A stretch of DNA of 64,000 nucleotides from JADGHE01 sp035716025. GTDB lineage: Bacteria > Pseudomonadota > Alphaproteobacteria > Rhizobiales > Xanthobacteraceae. Below are positions 16,989-25,998 of this stretch, in pieces. Position 1 is the stretch's first letter. The number at the start of each line of letters is the position of its first letter. The DNA lies in NCBI GenBank assembly GCA_035716025.1, contig DASTKH010000041.1, forward strand, positions 238,228 through 302,227, given 5' to 3'. Below the pieces are notes generated by a model that ran no database searches, was not told the DNA's origin, and worked only from the letters and a program-made list of their open reading frames with translations. A program made the translations under genes and the position numbers.

Positions 16989-17687
16989 ATGGCCGCCCGC
17001 ATTCTGATCGTCGAAGACGAGGAGCCGCTGACGCTGCTGCTGCGTTACAACCTCGAAGCGGAGGGTTACGAGGTGGATGCCTCCGCGCGCGGCGACGAGG
17101 CGGAGGTGAAGCTCCGCGAGGAGGTTCCCGATCTCGTCATTCTCGACTGGATGCTGCCGGGCCTTTCCGGCATCGAGCTGTGCCGCCGGCTGCGAGCCCG
17201 GCCGGAAACGGAAAAGCTGCCGGTCATCATGCTTACCGCCCGCGGTGAGGAGTCGGAACGGCTGCGCGGCCTCACGACCGGCGCCGACGACTATGTCGTC
17301 AAGCCGTTCTCGGTGCCCGAATTGCTGGCGCGGGTGCACGCGGTGCTGCGCCGCTCGCGGCCGGAGCGGGTCTCCACGGTGCTGACGGCGGGCGACATCG
17401 AACTCGACCGCGAGCGGCGCAGGCTCTACCGCGGCGGGCGCGAGATCGCACTTGGGCCCACCGAATTCCGTCTGCTCGAATTCCTGATGCAGAGCCCGGG
17501 CCGGGTGCTTTCCCGCGAGCAGCTGCTCGACGGGGTGTGGGGGCGCGACATCTATATCGACGAGCGCACCGTAGACGTGCATGTCGGGCGGCTGCGCAAG
17601 CTGATTAACCGCGGTCACGAGCGCGACCCCATCCGCACGGTGCGGGGCGCAGGCTACGCTTTCGACGAACGTTTCGGCAAAATGTGA
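16989..17687 (+). CDS. phoB: Phosphate regulon response regulator PhoB
   Basis: 232 residues. The receiver domain has the acidic pair in ILIVEDEEPLTLLLRYNLE, the phosphorylated Asp in LVILDWMLPGLSG (about residue 54), the conserved Thr in PVIMLTARGEE and Lys in DYVVKPFSVPELLAR. The winged-helix output domain ends with the recognition helix RTVDVHVGRLRKLINRG. AGGAG lies five bases before the ATG at 16989. It is expected to bind the repeats at 12116-12145 and so activate its own operon. It ends five bases from a convergent gene. Confidence 0.96.
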   Translation: MAARILIVEDEEPLTLLLRYNLEAEGYEVDASARGDEAEVKLREEVPDLVILDWMLPGLSGIELCRRLRARPETEKLPVIMLTARGEESERLRGLTTGADDYVVKPFSVPELLARVHAVLRRSRPERVSTVLTAGDIELDRERRRLYRGGREIALGPTEFRLLEFLMQSPGRVLSREQLLDGVWGRDIYIDERTVDVHVGRLRKLINRGHERDPIRTVRGAGYAFDERFGKM

Positions 17688-17692
17688 GCCCC

Positions 17693-18577
17693 TCAGGGAG
17701 ATGCGCCGGCGCGGAAGAGTCGGCGAATGTTGTCGGGCGTGGCCGCCTGCGCCTGCGGCCGCCACACTTTGACAATGCCGAACCGTTCGGGGTGCCGGCG
17801 ATACTGCCGGGCGATTTCCTGCAGGGTCCTGTAACGGGTGCGGTGTTCGGGAAAATCGACCGCCGGGCATTCGGCCGGGAGATTGAGCAGTGCCTCCTCC
17901 CACATCACCATCGCCCGCAAATGGCGGGCGCGGCGATTGTGAAGCTTTTCGTAGGTCAGCGCGACGACGAAGCGGAACTCGTCCATCGGCCGGCCGAGGG
18001 CGAGGTCGATCGCGTGCTCGTTCGCGCATTTTTCGCTCACGAGGCTGATCAGCGGCCCGTAGGTCGCCTTGTAGTCGTCCTCGCGCTGGAGCCGGATGCG
18101 GCGGATTCGTCCGTTCTCGACGATGCGGGCGCTCGCGAAGAGCCCGTGCAGCCTGTCTCCGCAACGTCGGCAGAGGCGGCCGAACCAGGATTTCGGGGGC
18201 GGTCGGCCCTGCGGAAAGGTCAGCACCGGGTTGTCGGCGGTGGTGCGCCGCGCGGCGCGGCGGATCATGGCGACGCGATAGGCGTTCGGCCACACCAGCC
18301 AGATCTTGCGGTCGGCCACCAGCGTATCGAATTTCAGCCGCCCGTCCGCCACCATGTTGAGGGTGACGTTGACGATGTCGCGATCGTCGCCGCGCAGATA
18401 GTAGAACCAGCCCTGGGCGTAACGGCCGAGGAATGTGAGGCCTTTGCTGCCGGCTCCGCCGAGCGAGCGGACGAGGGCACCGGTGAACACGGCCCCGAGA
18501 TAGACCGCAAGCACGCCGAGCCCGAACAAGAGCCCGTCGAGGATCTGGCTGGCGTTCTCGGTGATATAGGCGCGCAT
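17693..18577 (-). CDS. Unknown membrane-anchored protein
   Basis: I do not recognise this protein. From ATG 18577 it is 294 residues (MRAYITENASQILDGLLFGL); a TTG at 18673 would add 32 polar residues, and GGGGG before the ATG is only a modest ribosome-binding site. One or two hydrophobic segments lie at about 8-40 (LLFGLGVLAVYLGAVFTGAL). A cytoplasmic, Arg-rich domain of about 240 residues follows, with a CRRCG pair near 140. The segments DDRDIVNVTLNMVADGRL and KWLVWPNAYRV-like sequence (here IWLVWPNAYRVAMIRRAARR) suggest a folded domain rather than low-complexity sequence. It is convergent with phoB. No function is assigned. Confidence 0.7.
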   Translation of the reverse strand: MRAYITENASQILDGLLFGLGVLAVYLGAVFTGALVRSLGGAGSKGLTFLGRYAQGWFYYLRGDDRDIVNVTLNMVADGRLKFDTLVADRKIWLVWPNAYRVAMIRRAARRTTADNPVLTFPQGRPPPKSWFGRLCRRCGDRLHGLFASARIVENGRIRRIRLQREDDYKATYGPLISLVSEKCANEHAIDLALGRPMDEFRFVVALTYEKLHNRRARHLRAMVMWEEALLNLPAECPAVDFPEHRTRYRTLQEIARQYRRHPERFGIVKVWRPQAQAATPDNIRRLFRAGASP

Positions 18578-18804
18578 GCGCCCCCACTGGATGAGACTTT
18601 CGTCGCCTCGTGCTTCGTCTTTTTCCGCAGGCGCGGGGACTTCAGGACTGCCCGTTCTCGCTCGCAGAGACAAACGGAGCGGTGCCTTTGAGGAGCCTCC
18701 GGCCCCGTTTCATCCTGCGGCATGGCGACCGGCGCGTCAAACCACCGGCGGCCCCGCTGCCGCGAACCGCGCTCGCCGCCCATGCCGCGGCGGGCGCGAG
18801 CGGT

Positions 18805-19278
18805 CTAGAGCCGCAACGCCGGGCGTTCGCCCGCGATTCGCTCGCGCAGGAAGCCGAAGATCAGCGCCAAGCCCAGCCCGAAAACGGCGTGGACGAGAAT
18901 GTGCGCGAGCATGCGCAGCGGCACGAAGCCGGCCGCGACCGGCTGCCCCTTGAGCGGCAGAACAACGAACCACAGCACCAGAACCGGCGCGATCGCGCCG
19001 AAGACGAGCCCGAACGCCCAGAGCGGCAGCGAGCGCGGGGCGCGGTCGGCCGCAAACGCAAAGACGATGCCCCAGAGGCCGCCCCAGAACATCCCGCTCA
19101 GCAGCGCCGGCACCCCGAAGGGCGGCACCGGGCGCATCGAAAACGGGCTGGCATTGATCATGTGGATGGCGCTGACCACGAACAGCGCTGCCTGCTGAAA
19201 GGTTGCAACCGACACGGCGCCGGCGATGAAGCCGATCGCGAGATGGCGTGCGAGGGCGTTATTGTCCGGCATGGGCAT
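18805..19278 (-). CDS. Small four-helix integral membrane protein, unknown
   Basis: 157 residues with four clear hydrophobic segments: LAIGFIAGAVSVATFQQAAL, ALLSGMFWGGLWGIVFAF, LPLWAFGLVFGAIAPVLVLW and LAHILVHAVFGLGLALIFGF. The loops are short, and FVPLRMLAHILVH joins the last two helices. The ATG at 19278 has GGAGG four bases upstream; a second ATG is two codons further on. A divergent CoA-transferase gene begins 237 bases away and an unrelated membrane protein gene lies 227 bases downstream. I recognise no specific family and assign no function. Confidence 0.72.
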   Translation of the reverse strand: MPMPDNNALARHLAIGFIAGAVSVATFQQAALFVVSAIHMINASPFSMRPVPPFGVPALLSGMFWGGLWGIVFAFAADRAPRSLPLWAFGLVFGAIAPVLVLWFVVLPLKGQPVAAGFVPLRMLAHILVHAVFGLGLALIFGFLRERIAGERPALRL

Positions 19279-19515
19279 GGCACCTCCCGGGATTCGGTGC
19301 GGCCGCGGCCCGTCGCCCCGGCGGCGGGGCCCGACCGTCCTTTCGATAGGAACACCGCGCCGGAGTCGCTCTTCCCCTAAAGTTCCACGCCGGATGGGGC
19401 GTGGGACGGCCACGCTCCGCCGCCGCGCCTGGACAAGGCGCGCCGGATTTTTCAAGGTCGCGGCCGGCCCCCCGAAGGTTTTCCCGCGGGCCCCCAGGAG
19501 CCGGAGATTCGCGAC

Positions 19516-20709
19516 ATGCCGCCTGCCCGCCGCGCCACGGCGCTCTCCCGTTTCACCGTTCTCGATCTCACGCGCGTGCGCGCGGGCCCGACCTGCGTGC
19601 GTCAGCTCGCCGACTGGGGCGCGAATGTGATCAAGATCGAGATGCCGGAGGAGCCGGGCGCGAGCGAGGGGCTCGGCGGCGCACGCGACGGGCCGGACTT
19701 TCAGAACCTGCACCGCAACAAACGCTCGATGACGCTGAACCTCAAGCACCCGGAGGGGCTTGCCCTCTTCAAGCGCCTGGCGAGGCAGGCGGACGTCATC
19801 GTCGAAAACTACCGGCCTGACGTGAAGGACAGGCTTGGCATCGGCTATGAGGCGATGCGCGCGGTGAACCCGCGCCTCGTCTACGCCTCGATTTCGGGCT
19901 TCGGGCAGGACGGGCCCTACCGCGACCGGCCGGGCTTCGACCAGATCGCCCAGGGTATGGGCGGGCTTATGTCGATCACCGGCTTGCCCGGGCAGGGGCC
20001 GGTACGGGTCGGCATTCCGGTCGCCGATCTCTGCGCCGGGCTTTTTGCCGCGCAGGGCATTTTCATCGCGCTGCTCGAACGCGAGGTTTCGGGCGAAGGA
20101 CAGTGGGTGCAGACCTCGCTCCTGCAGGCGCAGATTTTCATGCTGGACTTCCAGGCCGCGCGCTGGCTCGTGGCCGGCGAGGTTCCGAAACAGGCCGGCA
20201 ACAACCACCCGACCTCGATCCCGACCGGCGTGTTCAAGACCGCGGACGGGCACATTAACATCGCGACCGCGGGGCAGGCGATCTGGGAGCGCTTCTGCCG
20301 CGCAATCGACGCGCAGGATCTCGCCGAGAATCCGGCTTATGCGACCGGCAAGGCGCGCTCGGACAACCGCGATGCCCTCAACGCCGAGATCGAAAAGCGG
20401 GTCGCGAAATATACGAGTGCCGACATCATTGCGCGGCTGAACCGAGCCGGCGTGCCCTGCGGGCCGATCTATTCGATCGACCAGACCTTCGCCGACCCGC
20501 AGGTGAAGCATCTCGGCATCGCGCAGGACGTGATGCGGCGCGACGGCCGCCCGCTCACCCTCGTCGGCCAGCCGATGACTCTCTCCCGCACGCCCTCGTC
20601 CTTGGATTTGCCCCCGCCCGCGGCCGGCGAGCAGACCGAGGAGATTTTGGCGGAGTTCGGGGTGGGAAAAGAGGAAGTTGAGGGGCTGAGGGCGAAAGGG
20701 GTGGTGTGA
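19516..20709 (+). CDS. CaiB/BaiF family (class III) CoA-transferase
   Basis: 397 residues, the usual length. The N-terminus has the CoA-binding pattern TVLDLTRVRAGPTCVRQLAD and NLHRNKRSMTLNLKHPEG, followed by DVIVENYRPDVKDRLGI and YASISGFGQDGPY. The catalytic Asp that forms the acyl-aspartyl intermediate is probably Asp171 in GIPVADLCAGLFAAQGI. It moves CoA between a thioester and a free acid in the cytoplasm; the acids are unknown. No obvious partner adjoins it, and a repeat-rich gap of 366 bases follows. The ATG at 19516 has GGAG about eleven bases upstream. Confidence 0.93.
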   Translation: MPPARRATALSRFTVLDLTRVRAGPTCVRQLADWGANVIKIEMPEEPGASEGLGGARDGPDFQNLHRNKRSMTLNLKHPEGLALFKRLARQADVIVENYRPDVKDRLGIGYEAMRAVNPRLVYASISGFGQDGPYRDRPGFDQIAQGMGGLMSITGLPGQGPVRVGIPVADLCAGLFAAQGIFIALLEREVSGEGQWVQTSLLQAQIFMLDFQAARWLVAGEVPKQAGNNHPTSIPTGVFKTADGHINIATAGQAIWERFCRAIDAQDLAENPAYATGKARSDNRDALNAEIEKRVAKYTSADIIARLNRAGVPCGPIYSIDQTFADPQVKHLGIAQDVMRRDGRPLTLVGQPMTLSRTPSSLDLPPPAAGEQTEEILAEFGVGKEEVEGLRAKGVV

Positions 20710-20803
20710 ACCGACAGCGTCGGCTCGGAACGGCGCCGCAACGCCAAGGCCGGAAGGGCGGACCGACGGTCTTGTCCAGCGCGTTCGGACGCCCGCGCGC
20801 CCC

Positions 20804-20976
20804 GCCCTCTCCCCTCCGCGGGAGAGGGCAGCGCGCCGGAGCACCAGCGAAGGCGCGCGGGTGAGGGGGCGCACGCCGAACGACGAGAGCCTCGGGCGTT
20901 TTCGCCACTCTTTCACCCCTCACCCGGCTCGCCGCGTTGCGGCTCGCCACCCTCTCCCGCAAGGGGAGAGGGTTTT
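20804..20976. repeat. Inverted pair of palindromic intergenic repeats, right unit ending in a terminator-like hairpin
   Basis: The 366-base gap between the CoA-transferase and cupin genes holds two copies of one element in opposite orientation. The left copy has the stem GCCCTCTCCC (20804-20813) with GGGAGAGGGC (20820-20829), then a GGGTGAGGGG tract near 20859. The right copy has CCCCTCACCC near 20917, then CCCTCTCCC (20950-20958) with GGGAGAGGG (20964-20972) followed by TTTT. The right hairpin could terminate rightward transcription from the CoA-transferase gene. Such elements are dispersed in Hyphomicrobiales genomes. The rest of the gap shows nothing further. Confidence 0.7.
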
Positions 20977-21075
20977 CGCTTGTAGCGAGCGAGCGCCGCG
21001 TGCCGGGCGATGGAACCAAGCGAAATCCCCGGCTATCTTCTGCGGCACGTCGCCCATGAACAAGGAGAAAGAGCC

Positions 21076-21474
21076 ATGGCCGAGCAACAAGACCTCCTGA
21101 CCCCCGGTGCCACCAAGGCCGGCAACGGGCAATACGCCTTCAGGATGGCCGACCTCAACCAGATGGACCTTGGCCCGGACTACGCCACGACGCGCGGCGC
21201 GGTGGTCGAGGGCGAGCGGATGATGGTCGGCCTCGGCCGAATCCCGAAGGGCACCGTGAGCGAGCCGCACTGGCACCCGAACGAACAGTGGATCTACGTT
21301 CTCGAGGGCCGCTCGGAGATGGTGATCGAGGGCAAGAAGGTCGTGGGCACCCCCGGCACCGTGATCTACATTCCTGCGAAGGCCGTGCACGAGGCGCGCT
21401 CGACCGGCGAAACCGACCTCGTTTTCTTCACCTGCAAGGACCGCTCGCACGGCATCGCCGGCATCAAGGCCTGA
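21076..21474 (+). CDS. Single-domain cupin protein
   Basis: 132 residues. Cupin motif 1 is EPHWHPNEQWIYVLEGR (two His and a Glu as metal ligands) and motif 2 is PGTVIYIPAKAVHEA (third His). This is a complete metal-binding cupin barrel. AAGGAG lies nine bases before the ATG at 21076, preferred over an upstream in-frame ATG at 21010. No signal peptide is present. The domain alone does not specify a reaction; such proteins act as sugar- or ligand-binding units or small dioxygenases. It lies between a repeat region and a TctC-type binding-protein gene, both uninformative about function. Confidence 0.85.
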   Translation: MAEQQDLLTPGATKAGNGQYAFRMADLNQMDLGPDYATTRGAVVEGERMMVGLGRIPKGTVSEPHWHPNEQWIYVLEGRSEMVIEGKKVVGTPGTVIYIPAKAVHEARSTGETDLVFFTCKDRSHGIAGIKA

Positions 21475-21691
21475 GGCCGAGGCGCCTGGCCGGCGACGCG
21501 CGCGCCACGCGCGTGCGCGTCCCGCCGCGGCCGGCCTGCAGGTGCGCACGTGGTCGCGCAATGCCCCGGCGCGCGAAAACACTCTCCGCGGAACGACAGA
21601 TCGGACGAAACGGCCGGAAATTCCGCGCCCGCACGAACTTCCCCGCCATGCGGCGAGCCGCTAGCGTTTGCCTCCTCAGGAGGAAACGACC

Positions 21692-22657
21692 ATGCATCGT
21701 CGCCGCTTTCTTGCGCTTTCGGCCGGCGTCCTCGCGGCGCCGGCGGTGGCCCGCTTCGCGCATGCGGAGACCTATCCATCCCGCCCCATCAAGATGATCG
21801 TCGGTTTTCCGGCCGGCAATGCGCCCGACGTCATGGCGCGGCTGATAGGCCAATGGCTGACCGAAAAGCTCGGCCAGCAGGTCGTGATCGAAAACCGCCC
21901 CGGCGCGGCGAGCAACATCGCGATGGACGCGCTGGTGAACGCCGCGCCCGACGGCTACACGATCGGCATGACGGTGCTGACGAACGTCTTCAACCAGTCG
22001 CTCTATTCGAACCTGCGGTTCAATTTCCTCACCGACGTCGCGCATGTCGGCGGCATTGCCGACGCGCCCTATCTGATGATGGTCAACCCCAAGGTGCCGG
22101 CGAAGAACGTCGCGGAGTTCGTCGCCTATGCCAAGGCCAATCCCGGCAAGCTCAATTTCGCCTCGGGCGGCAACGGCGCGTCGAGCCACATCTTCGGCGA
22201 GCTGTTCAAAATGCTGGCGGGCGTCGACCTCGTGCACGTGCCCTATCGTAGCAACTACATGCCGGACATGATCAGCGGTCAGGTGCAGGTGACCTTCTCG
22301 CCCATCCCGCAAGGGATCACCTATCACCGGTCGGGCGAATTGCGCACGCTCGGCATCAGCACGACGAAGCGGCTGCCCTCGCTTCCCGATATCCCCACCA
22401 TCGCCGAAACGGTGCGGGGCTACGAGGCGCTCGGCTGGTACGGGCTCGGCGCGCCGAAGGCAACGCCGCCCGACATCGTCAAGGCGCTCAATGCGGCGCT
22501 CAATGCCGGGCTCACCGATCCCAAGCTCAAGGAGCGCATCGCCTCGCTCGGCGTGCAGCCCATGCCGACGACTCCGGAGGAGTTCACCCGTTTCGTGCTG
22601 CGCGAGCACGAGAAGTGGAGCAAGGTGATCAAGGACGCAGGCATCAAACTGAGCTAA
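21692..22657 (+). CDS. TctC/Bug-type solute-binding protein
   Basis: 321 residues with a Tat-like leader (MHRRRFLALSAGVLAAPAVA). The mature part begins YPSRPIKMIVGFPAGNAPDV, the typical Bug/TctC opening. GQQVVIENRPGAASNIA and PDGYTIGM follow the family pattern, with a late RIASLGVQPMPTTPEEF. These periplasmic proteins bind carboxylates such as citrate or aromatic acids. GGAGG lies eight bases before the ATG. No tctA or tctB gene is nearby, so it is an orphan like many Bug proteins. The acyl-CoA dehydrogenase gene follows after 107 bases in the same direction. Confidence 0.92.
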   Translation: MHRRRFLALSAGVLAAPAVARFAHAETYPSRPIKMIVGFPAGNAPDVMARLIGQWLTEKLGQQVVIENRPGAASNIAMDALVNAAPDGYTIGMTVLTNVFNQSLYSNLRFNFLTDVAHVGGIADAPYLMMVNPKVPAKNVAEFVAYAKANPGKLNFASGGNGASSHIFGELFKMLAGVDLVHVPYRSNYMPDMISGQVQVTFSPIPQGITYHRSGELRTLGISTTKRLPSLPDIPTIAETVRGYEALGWYGLGAPKATPPDIVKALNAALNAGLTDPKLKERIASLGVQPMPTTPEEFTRFVLREHEKWSKVIKDAGIKLS

Positions 22658-22764
22658 GGCGTTTGCCGGCGCCGTCTCGGGAAAGCGCCACGCGACGCCG
22701 CCGTCCTCGCCATGGGACAGGCCGTGAGGGTCCTGCCCGCAGAACAGAAAAGGGGGGCTTTCGC

Positions 22765-23982
22765 ATGTTCGATGTCCGCTTGTCCGAGGAGCAGGTCGCC
22801 TTTCGCGATCTCGCCCGCAAGTTCGCCCAGGAAGAAATCAAGCCGGTTGCCATCGATCTCGATCGCGAACCGCAATGGGAAAAGCGTGTGCCCTGGGAGC
22901 TGCTCAAAAAGGGCTCCCGGCTCGGCTTCCGCACCTTCGTGCTGTCGGAAGAAAACGGCGGATCCGGCCTCTCCGACCATCTTACGTCGTGCCTGGTCGC
23001 CGAGGAGCTGGCGGCCGGCGACATCGGCACCGCCTATTACTTCATGCTCACGGCGCGGCGTGCGCGGGACTGGTTCGAAATCCGCATGACCGACGAGCAG
23101 CGGGCCTATTTCCTGCCGAAATTCATTGAGGACGACCTCTATTTCACCACCGTCGCGAACCACGAGCCGGACACCGATCTCGGCTTCGATTATTTCACCG
23201 AGACGCCGGCGGACGCCTGTTTCCGCACGCGCGCCACGCCGCAGCCGGACGGCTCCTGGATCATCAACGGCGCCAAGAACTTCCAGACCATCGGTTATGT
23301 GGCGAAGCTGCTTGCGGTCGGGGCACAGACGCCCGACGGGCCTCGCACTTTCCTGGTCGAGGGCGATTCTCCCGGCCTCGTCCGCCACCCGATGTCAAAG
23401 ATCGGCCGGCGGGTCGGCGACAATGCGGAAATCTTCTTCGACAATGTGCGGGTGCCGCCCGGCCGCATCATGGCGCCGGCGCCGCCCGGCCGCACGGACA
23501 TCGGCACCGTCATCACCATCGCGGCCCTGACGCTCGGCCTCGGCCGCGCGGCGCTCGAAGAGACGCTCAAATATGTGCAGGAGCGCGTTTCCGGCGGCAA
23601 GCTCATCGTCCGCCACCAGGCGGTCGGACTCTATCTCTCCGAGATGGCCATGGCGATCGAGGCCGCACGCGGGCTCATCTGGAAGGCCGCCTGGGTGAAG
23701 GATCACCCGGAAGCGATCGCCGACGGCATGGTCGAGGATCTGCCCTACGAGCTGATGGCCGAGGCCTTCACCGGCACGGCGATCCAGCGGCTGACCGAGC
23801 AGGGGGTCGAACTGTTCGGCGGCATGGGCGTCATCGCCGGCATGCCGATCGAAAAATATGTGCGGGACGCGATCGTGCAGAAGCACATTTCCTTCCCGTT
23901 CCCGACCCGGTTCAAGATCGCGGAGGCGCTCGCGGGCTTCAAGCGCAAGGTGCCGCCGCTTCTTGGCTCGGGAGCGAACTGA
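22765..23982 (+). CDS. Divergent acyl-CoA dehydrogenase family flavoprotein
   Basis: 405 residues with the overall acyl-CoA dehydrogenase layout: an N-terminal helical domain (LSEEQVAFRDLARKFAQEEI), the middle barrel (GSWIINGAKNFQTIGYVAKL) and a C-terminal helical domain ending AIQRLTEQGVELFGGMGVI. The family's YEGT stretch, which carries the catalytic Glu in many members, is replaced by KHISFPFPTRFKI. The FAD/substrate segment reads ANHEPDTDLGF instead of the usual TEP-GSD form. It probably binds FAD and an acyl-CoA, but its catalysis may differ from standard members. GGGGGG is seven bases before the ATG at 22765. Confidence 0.83.
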   Translation: MFDVRLSEEQVAFRDLARKFAQEEIKPVAIDLDREPQWEKRVPWELLKKGSRLGFRTFVLSEENGGSGLSDHLTSCLVAEELAAGDIGTAYYFMLTARRARDWFEIRMTDEQRAYFLPKFIEDDLYFTTVANHEPDTDLGFDYFTETPADACFRTRATPQPDGSWIINGAKNFQTIGYVAKLLAVGAQTPDGPRTFLVEGDSPGLVRHPMSKIGRRVGDNAEIFFDNVRVPPGRIMAPAPPGRTDIGTVITIAALTLGLGRAALEETLKYVQERVSGGKLIVRHQAVGLYLSEMAMAIEAARGLIWKAAWVKDHPEAIADGMVEDLPYELMAEAFTGTAIQRLTEQGVELFGGMGVIAGMPIEKYVRDAIVQKHISFPFPTRFKIAEALAGFKRKVPPLLGSGAN

Positions 23983-23992
23983 GGACCGTGGC

Positions 23993-24763
23993 TCAGGCCG
24001 CGCGTCTGTAGGCCGCGACCGCGCGGCCGAAGGCCTCGAACAGGGCGCGGTTCACGGGGTTTCGTTGCGGGTCGTATTCGGCGTGCCATTGCACGCCGAG
24101 CGCAAAGCCCGGCGCGTCCGCGATGCAGATGGCCTCGATCGTGCCGTCGTCCGCGACCCCCTCGACGATGACCCGGCCGCCGCGTTCGAGAATGCCCTGG
24201 CCATGCAGGGAGTTCACCCGGATCGTCTCGCGGCCGAGCAGCGTCGCAAAAACGCCGCCCGGTGCGAGATGCACGTCGTGCCGGTCGGCGAAGACGACGG
24301 CGAGATCGGGATGAATCTCGCCGTTCTCGAGGCGCGGCATGCGGTGGTTTACGCGGCCCGGCAGTTCGCGGATTTCCGGGTGCAGGGTGCCGCCGAACGC
24401 GACGTTCATTTCCTGGAAGCCGCGGCAGATGCCCAACAGCGGCACCCCACGCGCGACGCAGGCCTCGATCAGCGGCAGCGCCAGCGCGTCGCGCCTTTCG
24501 TCATAAGGTTCGTGCCTGGGGTCGGGCGCCACGCCGAATCGGCGCGGATGCACGTTCGCGCGCGCGCCGGTGAGCAGCACGCCGTCGACCGCCTCGAGCA
24601 ATGCGCCGATGTCGGTGATCTCCGGGCAGCCCGCAAACATCAGCGGCAGTGCGCCGGCCACCTCCGCGACGGCGCGCAGGTTGCGCTCGCCCACACGATG
24701 GGCGGGGAAGCGGTTTTCGACGATCTCCACGTTGCCGATGACGCCGATCACCGGCCGTTTCAT
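23993..24763 (-). CDS. Class I glutamine amidotransferase-like hydrolase, PuuD type
   Basis: 256 residues. The triad is visible as Cys113 in GICRGFQEMN, His227 and Glu229 in GVQWHAEYD. The GLLLTGA region reads GVLLTGARANVHPRRFG, and NSLHGQGI matches gamma-glutamyl-GABA hydrolase (PuuD) relatives, which release GABA in putrescine breakdown. The ATG at 24763 begins the conserved fold (MKRPVIGVIGN); AGGAAG lies upstream. No other put or gab gene is nearby; the upstream genes encode a 2-oxoacid dehydrogenase. The gamma-glutamyl substrate is thus probable by family but not proven by context. Confidence 0.85.
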   Translation of the reverse strand: MKRPVIGVIGNVEIVENRFPAHRVGERNLRAVAEVAGALPLMFAGCPEITDIGALLEAVDGVLLTGARANVHPRRFGVAPDPRHEPYDERRDALALPLIEACVARGVPLLGICRGFQEMNVAFGGTLHPEIRELPGRVNHRMPRLENGEIHPDLAVVFADRHDVHLAPGGVFATLLGRETIRVNSLHGQGILERGGRVIVEGVADDGTIEAICIADAPGFALGVQWHAEYDPQRNPVNRALFEAFGRAVAAYRRAA

Positions 24764-24987
24764 CGCTGGGGTCTTCCTGGCTGCATGGGATGCGGGTCGG
24801 AACCCGATGGGTAGGCCTGCCGTTTTCCACCAGCTCGCGCCGGATGACAACCGGCCGCAACGGGGAAGACGAACGCAGCGGATTTTGCCGGTTTCTGGCT
24901 GCGGCAGCAACGCATCGGCAGGCGTGGCGTCTCACCCGTTTCCGGCGTGGGCACCGGCAAGCACCCGGCGCCCAGACCGGTCCCGGC

Positions 24988-25986
24988 TCAGGCCGTTGCG
25001 AAACGCGGGGTGTCGGCCTTGAGAGTGTGGCCGCGCACGAGCCGTGCCGCGGCCACCGCGATGGCCTCCGCCTGGGGAACGAAGGCCTGCTCCAGCGGGA
25101 AGCTCGCAGGGGCCGGCGCATCCGGGCCGGTGAGACGCAGGACGGGAGCCCGCAGGAAACCGAACGCCTTCTCCGCCGCAAGCGCGGCGATTTCCGCGCC
25201 CACGCCGCAGGTCCGGCTTGCTTCGTGCACGACGACGAGCCGGCCGGTCTTGCGCACCGAGCGCAGGATCGCGGCCTCGTCGAGCGGCTTCAGGGTGCGG
25301 AGGTCGATGACGTCGGTCTGGATGCCGTCGGCCGTGAGTTTTGCTGCGGCGGCGACGGCGTTGTGCACGGTCTTGCCATAGGTGACGAGCGTCAGATCGC
25401 CGCCTTCGCGCAGGAGGGAGGCCTCGCCAAGCGGGACCACATGCTCCCTGTCGGAAACCTCGCCGGGCGCGAACATCAGCGGCATATCGCAGAAGAACAG
25501 CACCGGATTGTCGTCGCGGATCGCTGCTTTCAGCAGCCCCAGGAAGTCGGCCGGGTTTGACGGCATCACCACTTTGAGGCCGGGGCTGTGAACGAACCAG
25601 GCCTCATTGTTGTGGTTGTGCTGGGCCCCGACGCCCCAACCGGCGCCGGTCATTGAGAGCACGACCATCGGGAAGCTGAACTGGCCGCCCGACATGTAGC
25701 GCAGCTTGCCGGCGGAATTAACGATCTCGTCCATGGCATAGCAGAGGAACGGCGCAAAGAGGAGGTCGATCACCGGCCGCAGGCCCATTGCGGCCGCGCC
25801 GGCCGCCGTGCCGGCGATGATCCCCTCTGCGAGCGGCGTATTGCGTACGCGCGCCGTGCCGAATTCGGCGCGCAGGTCCTGCCGCTTCGTGGCGACACCC
25901 TCACCGAAGATCATCACGCTCGGATCGCGCCGCATCTCTTCGGCAAGGGCGCGCGAAACGGCGTCGTTGGCGGTCATCTGGGGCAT
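24988..25986 (-). CDS. 2-Oxoacid (pyruvate/acetoin) dehydrogenase E1 component, beta subunit
   Basis: 332 residues. Family patterns include SRALAEEMRRDPSVMIFGEG, NTPLAEGIIAGTAAGAAAMG, RPVIDLLFAPFLCYAMDEIV and the C-terminal transketolase domain DVIDLRTLKPLDEAAILRSV. It forms the alpha2beta2 thiamine-diphosphate enzyme with the subunit encoded just upstream (12 bases between them). AAGGA lies eight bases before the ATG. No gene for a lipoyl E2 or an E3 is in the cluster, so the E1 would need partners encoded elsewhere or act on another electron acceptor. The substrate may be pyruvate, acetoin or a branched-chain 2-oxoacid. Confidence 0.92.
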   Translation of the reverse strand: MPQMTANDAVSRALAEEMRRDPSVMIFGEGVATKRQDLRAEFGTARVRNTPLAEGIIAGTAAGAAAMGLRPVIDLLFAPFLCYAMDEIVNSAGKLRYMSGGQFSFPMVVLSMTGAGWGVGAQHNHNNEAWFVHSPGLKVVMPSNPADFLGLLKAAIRDDNPVLFFCDMPLMFAPGEVSDREHVVPLGEASLLREGGDLTLVTYGKTVHNAVAAAAKLTADGIQTDVIDLRTLKPLDEAAILRSVRKTGRLVVVHEASRTCGVGAEIAALAAEKAFGFLRAPVLRLTGPDAPAPASFPLEQAFVPQAEAIAVAAARLVRGHTLKADTPRFATA

Positions 25987-25998
25987 GGAAAGCGTCCT

